Shown in pieces: positions 8,156 through 15,952 of a DNA stretch of 64,000 bases. The translations under genes and the position numbers were made by a program. Within the stretch, counting starts at the first letter, position 1. Each line of letters starts with the position of its first letter. This stretch comes from Stomatobaculum sp. F0698 (GTDB lineage: Bacteria > Bacillota > Clostridia > Lachnospirales > Lachnospiraceae): NCBI RefSeq assembly GCF_030644385.1, contig NZ_CP130060.1, positions 1,240,001-1,304,000 of the forward strand, in the 5' to 3' direction. Under the pieces are notes generated by a model. The model ran no database searches. It was not told where the DNA came from and saw only the letters and a list, made by a program, of their open reading frames with translations.

Positions 8156-9451
8156 TCAGTGCTCCAATTGTGAGCGCAGATTTTCGATGATGCGCGCCCT
8201 GCCTGTGCGCAGCGTTTCGACTTCCGCCTCCGAAAAACCGCGGAACATGCTTCGTTCCAGTTCTTCCGAGGCCTGCAAGATGGCTTTCTTGAGTTCCGCC
8301 GCTTTTTCGGTCAGTTCCGCACTCTCCGGCTTTCCGAACTCCGTCTTCACATAGCCCTTGATTGCGAGGTACTCGATCAGGGCCGCCGCCGCAATCGGCA
8401 GGAGATTCAAATATTCCGCAAACTCCTGCATGCTCTCGATGTGCCGGAAATTGACCAGAAATTGTACAACCTCCACTTCCTTCCGCTCAAGGTCAAAGCG
8501 CGCCGCGATTGTCTCCGTATAGCGGCGAATGAGCCGCGCCATATAGTAGGCCTCCGCCCAACTGTCGTCCGCCGAGAGAGGCGCATGGCTCGTAAAGGCC
8601 TTCTCCTCGCCGAGCCGCTTGGATCCCGGCAGATAGGGAATCACCGCGTCGTCGTGGGAATAGTCGATTAAGAAGCCGTAAATCTCCGAGCGGTGCGCAA
8701 GGTATTCTTCCTCGGAAAATACCTTTTTATAGAAGGCCGTGTAATACTCGATGACATTCATCTTCATATTGACGATTTTTCCGATTTCAAGCCCCTGTTG
8801 TACCAAGGAACCTTCGGTCTTCACATAATAATAGGTCGGTGCGCGGAGCACAAAGATACGCTCCGTGTGCAGGATGTACTCCAGATTAAAGATGAAATCC
8901 TCGCACCAACGGAGCTTTTCATCCATGCGAAGCTTGTACTTCTCAACCAAATCCCGCCGGAAGAACTTGTTCCAGATGACACCGTAGTAGTAGTCCGCCG
9001 GGCTCTTTGCCATGCAGGCCGCAAATTCCTCGCGGCTCAGTACACCCTCTTCATCAATCGAACCCTTTCTCGCGGTCCAGCCGTCCACAACGCGGTAAAA
9101 ATCGGAAATCACAAGGTCCGCCCGGTTTTCCTCCGCAGCATGTACAAATAGCGCGGTTGCCTCCGGGGTAATCCAGTCGTCCGCATCCAGAAACTGGAGG
9201 TACTCTCCGGTCGCGAGATTAAGCGCTTGGTTTCTTGTGTCGGAGACCCCGCTGTTTTCCTTATGCACCACGCGAATGCGCGCATCTTTTGCGGCATAGG
9301 CATCGCAGAGCGCCGCCGTACCGTCCTTCGAGCCGTCATCCATCACCAACAGTTCAAAATCCGTGAAAGTCTGCGCGAGCACGCTGTCAATGCAACGCGC
9401 CAATACCTTCTCTGCGTTATACGCGGGAATAATAATAGAAACTTTGGGCAT
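8156..9451 (-). CDS. GT2 glycosyltransferase with C-terminal MarR-like winged-helix domain
   Basis: A 431-residue fusion in one frame. Residues 1-230 are a GT-A family 2 glycosyltransferase: VSIIIPAYNAEK, VMDDGSKDGT, NSGVSDTRN and the DXD motif FLDADDW at 88-93. After a linker (about 240-300), residues 300-431 read like a MarR-type domain: a helix AYYMARLIRRYTETIAARF, then LERKEVEVVQFL, a helix-turn-helix at about 345-366 (MQEFAEYLNLLPIAAAALIEYL), the wing KGYVKTEF, a LTEK-like SAELTEKAAEL and a long C-terminal helix. No signal peptide or membrane segment. No sugar cluster nearby; downstream gene is a sugar kinase. The GT call is firm, the MarR resemblance is by eye. Confidence 0.82.
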   Translation of the reverse strand: MPKVSIIIPAYNAEKVLARCIDSVLAQTFTDFELLVMDDGSKDGTAALCDAYAAKDARIRVVHKENSGVSDTRNQALNLATGEYLQFLDADDWITPEATALFVHAAEENRADLVISDFYRVVDGWTARKGSIDEEGVLSREEFAACMAKSPADYYYGVIWNKFFRRDLVEKYKLRMDEKLRWCEDFIFNLEYILHTERIFVLRAPTYYYVKTEGSLVQQGLEIGKIVNMKMNVIEYYTAFYKKVFSEEEYLAHRSEIYGFLIDYSHDDAVIPYLPGSKRLGEEKAFTSHAPLSADDSWAEAYYMARLIRRYTETIAARFDLERKEVEVVQFLVNFRHIESMQEFAEYLNLLPIAAAALIEYLAIKGYVKTEFGKPESAELTEKAAELKKAILQASEELERSMFRGFSEAEVETLRTGRARIIENLRSQLEH

Positions 9452-9591
9452 TGATACCTCCTTATACAGGCGACATCCTATCTTTCCTGTAACAGTATAC
9501 CTGTTTTTGTCCCACTTCGCTCTGTCTTTTCCGCAGTTTTATCCGAATTCCCGCGTTCATTCAAAAATCACAGTTTCCGCTTGCGGAAGAA

Positions 9592-9620
9592 TTGTCTTCG
9601 CTTTTTGTTTCCGCTATACT
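9592..9620 (+). promoter_or_regulatory. Promoter of the HD-domain/DUF1836 pair
   Basis: TTGTCT, 17 bases, TATACT. A palindrome TTCCGC-TT-GCGGAA sits just upstream at 9575-9588 and could be an operator. Confidence 0.6.
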
Positions 9621-9677
9621 AAAAGATACGGCATCGAAACAGAAACCTTCGACGTCGAAGAAAGTGAGTTGATTTCA

Positions 9678-10187
9678 ATGAATCAAAAATATTTCGATTA
9701 TTTGCGGGAAGAAGCACCGGAGGCCGCTGCCATCTTGCAGAGCAAAAGTTTCCGCTCTCTTCTGCACTATCCGCGTCACATCTATACCAACACCTACGAC
9801 CACAGCGTCCGCGTCGCGGTCTGCATGGCCTGGCTTGCAAGGCGAGGCGGTACGGATCCCGCCAGTGCGGTGAAGGTCGGTCTGCTTCACGACCTCTGCT
9901 TTGTGGACTACACGAGTAAGAACGATCATCCGGGACTTTATTGCTTTTATCACCCGGAAGAAGCCGCAGACAACGCAAATCGGGAGTTCGGCTTAAGCCG
10001 CCGCGAAGAAAAGGCGATACGCGCGCATATGTTTCCGCTGAGTGTGCATCTTCCGAGCTCCAAGCTCGCCCTTCATCTTCTGCTCGCGGACAAGGCAGTC
10101 GCGGTCTATGAACTGACACTCGGCGTGCGTTTCCTGAGAACCCGACTGTCTCGCTTCGCGTCGCGGCGCATCATTCATACGGTCTGA
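9678..10187 (+). CDS. HD-domain putative phosphohydrolase
   Basis: A 169-residue protein with metal-binding HD motifs: YTNTYDHSVRVAV (His), GLLHDLCFVD (His-Asp) and a downstream RAHMFPL and LADKAV that match the last ligands of the family. Members hydrolyse phosphate esters of nucleotides or similar small molecules; the substrate is unknown. The ATG at 9678 is chosen over a longer upstream frame because the frame upstream lies across the promoter and has no ribosome site. The C-terminus RFLRTRLSRFASRR is unusually basic. It is five bases before the DUF1836 gene and shares its promoter. Confidence 0.78.
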   Translation: MNQKYFDYLREEAPEAAAILQSKSFRSLLHYPRHIYTNTYDHSVRVAVCMAWLARRGGTDPASAVKVGLLHDLCFVDYTSKNDHPGLYCFYHPEEAADNANREFGLSRREEKAIRAHMFPLSVHLPSSKLALHLLLADKAVAVYELTLGVRFLRTRLSRFASRRIIHTV

Positions 10188-10192
10188 GCGCC

Positions 10193-10708
10193 ATGGAGAC
10201 CGAATTTCTTCTACCTCGCTTTCGCGAACTGCCGCAGCTCGGGCTTTACTCCGATCAGGTCGTAACACTCGTGAACGAAGTGCTGTCTCCCCTGCTGCCC
10301 GCAGAGGAAGGCGACAAGAAAAAAGACAGCCTGCCTTTCACGGCTTCCATGCTGAACAACTATGTGAAGCTCCGCATTCTAAGCGCCCCCATCAAGAAGC
10401 AATATACCCGGGAACAGGTCGCGACCGCGATTGTGCTCTGTGTCTTAAAGCAGGTATACAGTATCTCGGAGATTTCAGCGCTCATCTCCTTCGCCCTGGA
10501 CAGTGCGGAGCTCCCCAAGGCCTACGATCGTTTTTGCACCCTCTTTGAGCAGATACTGGTCTGCACCCGCGAGAAGAAGGACTATGCCACGGTGCTCGCC
10601 GCGGATGACACCCTCTATCTCCTGAAAAACGTGTTGATTTCCTGCTCCGCAAAGTTCTATGTGAAGGCACAGCTCAAAAGACAGCTCGGCGCTACAGCCA
10701 AGCCTTGA
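10193..10708 (+). CDS. DUF1836 protein, putative MerR-like regulator
   Basis: A 171-residue protein of the DUF1836 family, widespread in Firmicutes. Recognised by SMLNNYVKLRILSAPIKKQYTREQVATAIVLCVLKQVYSISEI-type sequence at 55-105, where the MerR-like helix-turn-helix is predicted. The function of the family is not established; DNA binding is inferred. The ATG has no clear Shine-Dalgarno sequence, so it is probably translated by coupling with the HD gene five bases upstream. A strong bidirectional terminator closes the unit. Confidence 0.72.
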   Translation: METEFLLPRFRELPQLGLYSDQVVTLVNEVLSPLLPAEEGDKKKDSLPFTASMLNNYVKLRILSAPIKKQYTREQVATAIVLCVLKQVYSISEISALISFALDSAELPKAYDRFCTLFEQILVCTREKKDYATVLAADDTLYLLKNVLISCSAKFYVKAQLKRQLGATAKP

Positions 10709-10766
10709 GCGCCTTCCGAATCGATCGACTTTCAGTGTCCCAAACGTATTTCAATCCGCAGCGCAC

Positions 10767-10800
10767 CAAAAAAAGAGGAGCCGACGCTCCTCTTTTTTGG
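10767..10800. terminator. Bidirectional terminator
   Basis: AAAAAAAGAGGAGC, loop CGAC, GCTCCTCTTTTTT; serves the rightward DUF1836 unit and the leftward ABC transporter operon. Confidence 0.9.
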
Positions 10801-10831
10801 TGTTTCTAAAGCTTGTGTTTCGCCGTCCGGA

Positions 10832-11632
10832 TTACTCCGAGAGCAGAATTCTGTCGTTGTTCAGCTCACTGCCCGCACCCTGTTTAAAGCGGTCGAGCAG
10901 ATCCTGCACCGTCATAGCGGCTCTCTCCTCGCCCGAGGCATCAAAGACAATGCGTCCGCTGTCCATCATGATTGTGCGGTTGCCGAGCTCCAGCGCCTGG
11001 TGCATATTATGCGTGACCATGAGGCAGCTGATGTTTCTCTCCCGTACAATGCGCGCGGTCAGTGCGAGCACCTTTGCCGCGGTCTGCGGATCCAGAGCCG
11101 CCGTGTGCTCATCGAGCAAAAGAAGCTTCGGTGTCACGACCGTGGCCATTAAAAGGGTAAGCGCCTGGCGCTGTCCGCCCGAGAGAAGGCCTACCGGCTG
11201 CTCCATGCGATCCTCAAGGCCCATATCGAGCTCACGGAGCTGCTCCCGAAAGAAGCGTCTCTCCTTCTCCGCACTGCGGCTAAAGGCACTTGTGTGACCC
11301 GAGGCACGCAGATACGCGATGGTCAGATTTTCCTCTATGGTCATGTGAGGTGCGGTCCCGAGCAGCGGGTCCTGAAACAGCCGCCCTATCATGCGACTGC
11401 GCTTGTGCTCCGGCATGAAGGTGATATCCAAGTCATCCAGGTAAAGCGAGCCTTCATCGACATAAAAGCTGCCCGCAATCGCGTTGAAAAAGGTGGACTT
11501 TCCCGCACCGTTGGAGCCGACAATGGCCGCGAAATCACCGTCCGGCAAGTTCAGCGAGAGCTCCTGCAGGGCAAGCTTCTCGTTGACCGTGCCCTCGTTG
11601 AATGTCTTTTTTAACTGTACCGCTCTCAGCAT
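10832..11632 (-). CDS. ABC transporter ATP-binding protein (TrpXYZ-like system)
   Basis: A 266-residue ATPase: Walker A GSNGAGKSTFF near residue 41, Q-loop FQDPLLGTAPHMTIEENL, signature LLSGGQRQALTL, Walker B LLLDEHTAALDP and the switch His in MVTHNMHQ. It powers the neighbouring permease and binding lipoprotein. The set matches the COG1101/COG4120/COG2984 group, for which tryptophan or other amino-acid import has been proposed in Gram-positives; the substrate here is not proven. Its ATG lies inside the permease 3' end (seven-base overlap), the last gene of the three-gene operon. Confidence 0.92.
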   Translation of the reverse strand: MLRAVQLKKTFNEGTVNEKLALQELSLNLPDGDFAAIVGSNGAGKSTFFNAIAGSFYVDEGSLYLDDLDITFMPEHKRSRMIGRLFQDPLLGTAPHMTIEENLTIAYLRASGHTSAFSRSAEKERRFFREQLRELDMGLEDRMEQPVGLLSGGQRQALTLLMATVVTPKLLLLDEHTAALDPQTAAKVLALTARIVRERNISCLMVTHNMHQALELGNRTIMMDSGRIVFDASGEERAAMTVQDLLDRFKQGAGSELNNDRILLSE

Positions 11633-12573
11633 GCGCTGCCTCCCTTCTCCTTGCGACGCCGCATGGCCGCCTTCTTTCTGCGGTGCAGGGCAAGGGCGCG
11701 CTTTGCCTCCGGTGCCGCAATCGCAATCGCGACAATGAGGGCCGAAACCAGCTTAAACGCCTCGGTCGGCGCATTCAGGCGAAGCGCAATCGAAATCATG
11801 AAGCGGTAGAGGCAGGAGCCGATCACCACACCCGCGATGCGGAAGGGCATGCGCCGCTTTCCGAAGAGGGTCTCGCCGATGATCAGCGCCGCAAGCGCAA
11901 TCGTGACCATACCGGTGCCGAGGTTGATATCCGCGGACTTATTGTAGTTCGCAAAGAGAGCACCCGCGAGTCCCGTCAACGCATTGGAGCAGCAGAGTCC
12001 CACGATAATCATAAACGAGGGATCGATCGAGGAAGCCCGCACCATGTCCATGCTGTCGCCGGTCGCCCGAATCGAGAGACCGATTCGGGTCTTTAAGAAC
12101 CAGTTGAGCAGAAGACAAATCAACACAATCAAAAGCAGCAAGAGTATACTTCTTGACCACTCGCTGAGCGGGGTGTTCTCAAAGAGTTTGCCCCAGAGAG
12201 AGAATATCGTGTCCGTTCCGAAGATGGATATGTTTGAGGAAAAGCCCATGACACCGAGATTCACGGTATAGAGGCCCGTGTTCACGATGATACCCGCGAG
12301 TATGCTCGGCACACCGAGTTTGGTCTGTAAGAGTGCCGTCACGGAACCCGAGAGCACGCCCGCCGCCATAGCAGCGGGAATCGCGAGCAGCGGGTGTCCC
12401 GCCATGGTCACAACCGCCGCGACGGCGCAGCCCAAGGTAAAGCAGCCGTCCGTCGAGAGATCGCAGATATTCAGGATGCTGAAACTGATAAAGAGAGACA
12501 GCGCGACAATCGCATAAATCAAACCGACATCCAGCGCTGTCCGCACCATGACCGGCGTCAAAAAACTACCCAC
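11626..12573 (-). CDS. ABC transporter permease (TrpXYZ-like system)
   Basis: A 315-residue integral membrane protein of the branched-chain amino-acid/ribose permease superfamily (COG4120 type), with about nine hydrophobic segments and the family stretch FSILNICDLSTDGCFTLGCAVAA near the N-terminus. The C-terminus is very basic (ALHRRKKAAMRRRKEKGG), fitting the positive-inside rule. GTG start after an AGGAGG site. It lies ten bases behind the binding-protein gene and overlaps the ATPase, so the three form one operon. Confidence 0.9.
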   Translation of the reverse strand: MGSFLTPVMVRTALDVGLIYAIVALSLFISFSILNICDLSTDGCFTLGCAVAAVVTMAGHPLLAIPAAMAAGVLSGSVTALLQTKLGVPSILAGIIVNTGLYTVNLGVMGFSSNISIFGTDTIFSLWGKLFENTPLSEWSRSILLLLLIVLICLLLNWFLKTRIGLSIRATGDSMDMVRASSIDPSFMIIVGLCCSNALTGLAGALFANYNKSADINLGTGMVTIALAALIIGETLFGKRRMPFRIAGVVIGSCLYRFMISIALRLNAPTEAFKLVSALIVAIAIAAPEAKRALALHRRKKAAMRRRKEKGGSAC

Positions 12574-12582
12574 AGCGCCTCC

Positions 12583-13635
12583 TTACTTCTTATCAAACTC
12601 TTTCTTGGTCGTAATCTCATTGACCGCCGTGCTGTGCGGCGCAAAATCCTTCTTCAGGGTCTCAAGATCGTAGCCGAGTGCCTTCGCGGTCTCGGTGTTG
12701 ACGGTCGCGATGCCGTTGTCAAAAGTCTTGACCGGGACGCTGCCCGCATTGCCAGCCTTCAACACCTCCGCCGTTAAGTCGGCGGTCTCTTTGCCAAGCT
12801 GCGCGTAGTCGACGCCGTAGCCCACAAACGCACCGTTTAACGCGAACGAATCCGCGCCGCCGAAGTGCGGAATCTTCGCCGTAATCAGCTTTTCATAGAA
12901 CGAGAGCTCCGCGTTCTGCACCGTGTTGTCGGTCGGGGTGAAAATCGCATCGACCTTCTCCGCAATCAGCGCATCGACCGCCGCATTGATCTCATCTGTC
13001 GTGGTACCCGTCTTCTCGATGTAGCGGATGCCGTGCTCGTCGAGATAAGCCTTGGCATCCTCAATCGGCTTCTCGGAGCTGTCCTGGCTCTTGGAATACA
13101 GAAGGCCCACATACTTGGTGTCCGGGTTGGTCGCAAGAATCAAATCCATGATTGCATTCGTGTTCAGGCTGTCCGAGGTGCCGGTGATGTTGCCGCCCGG
13201 TGCATTCAGATCCTGCACGAGCTTTGCGCCGACCGGGTCGGAAACCGCGGAAAAGACAACCGGTGTCTCGGAATGACCCTCGACCGTGGACTGCACAATC
13301 TGTGCCGCCGGCGTTGCGAGCGGAATGATCACATCGACCTTGTCGTCGAGGAGCTTCGCCGCCATCTGGTTCAGCGTCGCGGAGTCACCCTGGCCGTTCA
13401 GCGTGTAGGGCTTGTACTCATAGCGAACTTCGTCGTTTGAAAGCGCATCGAACTCCTTCTCGATGTTCTCCTCAATCTGATTTAAGGACGGATGATCCAT
13501 GAACTGAAGGATGCCCACTTTATACACCTTTGCATTGCTGTTCGCCTTCGTCTCCTCACCCTTCTTGCCGCAAGCTGCGAGAGCCAGAGCCATAAAACCA
13601 AGGAGCGCTGCCGCCGCCACGTTTCTCTTCTTCAT
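12583..13635 (-). CDS. ABC transporter substrate-binding lipoprotein (TrpX-like)
   Basis: A 350-residue lipoprotein of the COG2984 family. Signal peptide with lipobox LALAACGKKG, then KVYKVGILQFMDHPSLNQIEE, the characteristic start of the mature domain, and a two-lobe type-1 periplasmic fold (VDVIIPLATPAAQ, VFSAVSDPVGAKLV, VDAIFTPTDNTV). ATG at 13635 is preferred because it follows GGGGAGGATTTACA and directly begins the signal peptide; a longer in-frame start would lie across the terminator hairpin. It binds the ligand outside the membrane for the permease and ATPase encoded downstream. The ligand is not certain. Confidence 0.9.
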   Translation of the reverse strand: MKKRNVAAAALLGFMALALAACGKKGEETKANSNAKVYKVGILQFMDHPSLNQIEENIEKEFDALSNDEVRYEYKPYTLNGQGDSATLNQMAAKLLDDKVDVIIPLATPAAQIVQSTVEGHSETPVVFSAVSDPVGAKLVQDLNAPGGNITGTSDSLNTNAIMDLILATNPDTKYVGLLYSKSQDSSEKPIEDAKAYLDEHGIRYIEKTGTTTDEINAAVDALIAEKVDAIFTPTDNTVQNAELSFYEKLITAKIPHFGGADSFALNGAFVGYGVDYAQLGKETADLTAEVLKAGNAGSVPVKTFDNGIATVNTETAKALGYDLETLKKDFAPHSTAVNEITTKKEFDKK

Positions 13636-13678
13636 TGTAAATCCTCCCCTGTTGTGTTTCGTCTTGAGAAGCTTTGCC

Positions 13679-13712
13679 AAAAAACGCCCCGTGAGCATTC
13701 GCTCACGAGGCG
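13679..13712 (-). terminator. Terminator or attenuator between trmD and the ABC operon
   Basis: On the minus strand CGCCTCGTGAGC, loop GAAT, GCTCACGGGGCG, then TTTTTT. It lies downstream of a promoter in the end of trmD, and about 45 bases before the lipoprotein start, so it sits in that operon's leader. Confidence 0.85.
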
Positions 13713-13748
13713 AAGAAAAGCGAAGTTTCTCGATAGTCATATTCTTAA

Positions 13749-13777
13749 ATATTATCGCTTTTTTGCATCCGGGTCAA
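13749..13777 (-). promoter_or_regulatory. Promoter overlapping the trmD stop codon
   Basis: On the minus strand TTGACC, 17 bases, TATTAT-like TAATAT whose last bases overlap the trmD stop. It would drive the TrpXYZ-like operon through the leader hairpin. Confidence 0.7.
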
Positions 13778-14477
13778 TCTTTTCCAGTAAGTCCGGTCGG
13801 AAACGAAGCGTCGTTAAATATGCCTCTTCCCTGCGCCACGCTTCCACTTTCTCGTGATCTCCGCTCCGTAAGACCTCCGGTACACTCTGTCCGAACAGCT
13901 CTGCTGGCTGCGTGTACTGCGGATATTCAAGGAACCCGGTCTCAAAAGACTCTTCTTCCGCGCTCCCCTCTTTTAAGACGCCCGGCAAAAGACGAAGGGT
14001 CGCATCCGCGACCGCCATCGCCGGAATCTCGCCGCCGGTCAGGATAAAATCTCCGACGGAAATGCGCTCATCCACCGCACGGAGCGCCCTCTCATCAATG
14101 CCCTCGAAGCGTCCGCAGAGCAACACCAGAGTATCGAGTGCCGCATAGCGGTGGGCATCCCGCTGAACGAAGGGTTTGCCTGCCGGCGCAAGCGCGGCAA
14201 CCAGCACGCCGCACTCGCCACCCGCCTGCCCCGGATTATCCTGTAAGCGCCGCCCGGTCAAGGCCTCGACCGCGCGAAAAATCGGGAGTGCCCGTAGAAC
14301 CAGCCCTCTGCCTCCCCCAAAGGGGGAATCACTGACCTGTCTGAAACTTCCGTCCGCATAGTCCCGGAGATCCGCAACCTCCACGCTGTGTCCCTGCTTC
14401 CTTGCAAGCTGCACCGCGTGAGAAGCCAGATAACTTTCAAAAAGTTCCGGCGCCATGCCGAGCAATACGATTCTCAA
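13752..14477 (-). CDS. trmD: tRNA (guanine-N1-)-methyltransferase TrmD
   Basis: A 241-residue SPOUT-fold enzyme that methylates G37 of tRNAs with S-adenosylmethionine. Family motifs: SPFGGGRGLVL (canonical PYGGGxGM), LLCGRFEGIDERAL, ERISVGDFILTGGEIPAM with the catalytic Asp, LLPGVLKEGSAEEESF, EYPQYTQP and VPEVLRSGDHEKVEAWR. The N-terminus VLLGMAPELFESYLAS departs from the usual LTLFPExF. It is not in the usual rpsP-rimM-trmD-rplS operon but overlaps a flavodoxin gene by four bases (ATGA). It may be a relocated or a second, divergent TrmD. Confidence 0.88.
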   Translation of the reverse strand: MRIVLLGMAPELFESYLASHAVQLARKQGHSVEVADLRDYADGSFRQVSDSPFGGGRGLVLRALPIFRAVEALTGRRLQDNPGQAGGECGVLVAALAPAGKPFVQRDAHRYAALDTLVLLCGRFEGIDERALRAVDERISVGDFILTGGEIPAMAVADATLRLLPGVLKEGSAEEESFETGFLEYPQYTQPAELFGQSVPEVLRSGDHEKVEAWRREEAYLTTLRFRPDLLEKIDPDAKKR

Positions 14478-14959
14478 TGGAGCGCATTCTCCATTGCCGC
14501 ATCCTCATCGACCTCATCCTTCCAAACCAGGTAGTTGTCCCGCTGGAAAACACCGTAGTGGAAGGGATTACAAATATTCGCATTCGGGAAGAGTTCCCGC
14601 AAGGTTTCAATCGCACGGCTCATATCGGAACGACCGGAAGTTGCAAACGGAACCAGGCGCTTGCCGTCCGCATCCAATCTGCCGAGAAACTCCCGGAAGT
14701 AGTCCGGCATATCGTCCCACCAAATCGGGAAGCCGAGAAACAGGATATCGCAGTCCGAAACCTCGGGTGTTTCCGTCACTGCCTTCGGAAGCGTCTTCTG
14801 AAGACGATCCGAGACCACGCGCGCGCAGGCGGAGAAAAATCCGCCGTAGACCACATCTGCCTCGACTTTAAGCTGCGGGCAGTTAAAGTCCTTGGCAATG
14901 CGCTTTGCAATCTTCTCGGTGCTGCCGGTTTTGGTACAGTAGATGACCATTGCTTTCAT
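14474..14959 (-). CDS. Flavodoxin-family protein
   Basis: A 161-residue flavodoxin-like protein. MKAMVIYCTKTGSTEKIAKRIA is the FMN phosphate-binding loop; LGFPIWWDDMP and VPFATSGRSDMSRAIETL are the other loops around the flavin. Such single-domain proteins are electron carriers or small NAD(P)H-dependent flavin reductases. ATG at 14959 follows AAGGAAAAAAGC; a longer upstream frame runs through the promoter. It is the first gene of a two-gene unit with trmD. The physiological partner is unknown. Confidence 0.85.
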   Translation of the reverse strand: MKAMVIYCTKTGSTEKIAKRIAKDFNCPQLKVEADVVYGGFFSACARVVSDRLQKTLPKAVTETPEVSDCDILFLGFPIWWDDMPDYFREFLGRLDADGKRLVPFATSGRSDMSRAIETLRELFPNANICNPFHYGVFQRDNYLVWKDEVDEDAAMENALH

Positions 14960-15018
14960 GCTTTTTTCCTTCTCTTCTCTGCGCCCAAGGCGCGAATTCA
15001 AGCCTTCTTTCCTTTGAA

Positions 15019-15048
15019 AGTATAGCATGGCGAAGCGGACTGAGACAA
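15019..15048 (-). promoter_or_regulatory. Promoter of the flavodoxin-trmD unit
   Basis: On the minus strand TTGTCT, 18 bases ending in ATGC, then TATACT (extended -10 TGCTATACT). Confidence 0.7.
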
Positions 15049-15074
15049 GCAAGTGCGGGGGGCGTGCTACGGAT

Positions 15075-15103
15075 TTGCCATCTCCGTATCCCCGTATTAT
15101 AAT
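15075..15103 (+). promoter_or_regulatory. Promoter of the TraX-family gene
   Basis: TTGCCA, 17 bases, TATAAT, about 60 bases before the start codon and divergent from the flavodoxin promoter. Confidence 0.75.
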
Positions 15104-15164
15104 AAAATCCATAATGTCGATAATTACACTTCAAAATCTTTGACTCCGCAGATAGGGGGCTCCC

Positions 15165-15938
15165 ATGTCTTCGAAACGACGTGCTTTCACAAAGTTACTC
15201 GCAATCTTACTGATGACCGGCAACCACTTTGCGCACATTTTTTTGCCGGGCAGCAGCCCGCTCGCCATGTTACTGACAGGCCTCGGCTACTTTACCGCGC
15301 CCGTCATGTGCATGTACCTTGTGGACGGCTACTTCTACACCCACTCGCGGCGCGGCTACCTAAAGCGCCTCCTTATCACGGCGCTCCTCTCGCAGCTCCC
15401 GTTTTGGCTCGCGTTTCGCATTCCGTTTCAGCTGAACATGCTCTTTTCGCTCACCTTTTGTCTTCTGCTTCTGACAGTCGCCGAGGAAATGAAGGGAAAC
15501 CCGTACCGGAAGCCGCTCCTCGCTCTCCTCTTTTTTGTCTGTACCCTTTTCTCGGACTGGTCCGCATTTGCGCCCGCCATGGTGCTCCTCTTTCTCGCCG
15601 CGCGCGGTGTCCGCGAAAAGAAGCTCTACGGCTTTCTCTTTGCGATGCTCGGTCTCTCGATTGACGCTGTCATGACCGGATTCACCTTACACGAGCCGCT
15701 CCCGTTATTCTGTTTCCGCCTGTTCTCCGTGAACGCCGGGCCGCTTCTCGCGCTCCTCATCGCCTACCCGGCGGAACCCGCTTTCACGCGCCCGGACCCG
15801 CGCGCCGAAGCACCGCAGCAAAAAACGCCCGCGGGCGCTTCTTCGCGCGCCGCAGGCGTCTCGCAGTGGTTTTTTTATCTCTACTACCCGCTGCACCTCA
15901 CGGTTCTCGTCCTGCTAAAGCACTTTGTGTTCGTCTGA
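15165..15938 (+). CDS. TraX-family membrane protein
   Basis: A 257-residue membrane protein with about eight hydrophobic segments. LLAILLMTGNHFAHIFLP near the N-terminus and the C-terminal QWFFYLYYPLHLTVL match TraX, a family named after the F-plasmid pilin N-acetyltransferase but common as a chromosomal protein in Firmicutes with unknown target. No conjugation gene is nearby, so it is unlikely to modify pilin. Residues 210-230 are a Pro/Ala-rich loop. Start ATG follows ATAGGGGGCTCCC. It converges with a second acyltransferase-like gene 14 bases downstream. Confidence 0.82.
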   Translation: MSSKRRAFTKLLAILLMTGNHFAHIFLPGSSPLAMLLTGLGYFTAPVMCMYLVDGYFYTHSRRGYLKRLLITALLSQLPFWLAFRIPFQLNMLFSLTFCLLLLTVAEEMKGNPYRKPLLALLFFVCTLFSDWSAFAPAMVLLFLAARGVREKKLYGFLFAMLGLSIDAVMTGFTLHEPLPLFCFRLFSVNAGPLLALLIAYPAEPAFTRPDPRAEAPQQKTPAGASSRAAGVSQWFFYLYYPLHLTVLVLLKHFVFV

Positions 15939-15952
15939 GCAAAGCGGCGCAT

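Noticed and set aside
13636..13740. In-frame N-terminal extension of the TrpX-like lipoprotein
   Set aside because: It would cross a terminator hairpin, lacks a ribosome site, and would put the signal peptide inside the protein.
13636..13745. T-box riboswitch before the TrpXYZ-like operon
   Set aside because: The leader is only about 105 bases and has no GGGTGGxACCGCG antiterminator element.
15165..15938. Conjugation-related gene (TraX)
   Set aside because: No other transfer genes are nearby and chromosomal TraX-family proteins are common, so no mobile element is claimed.
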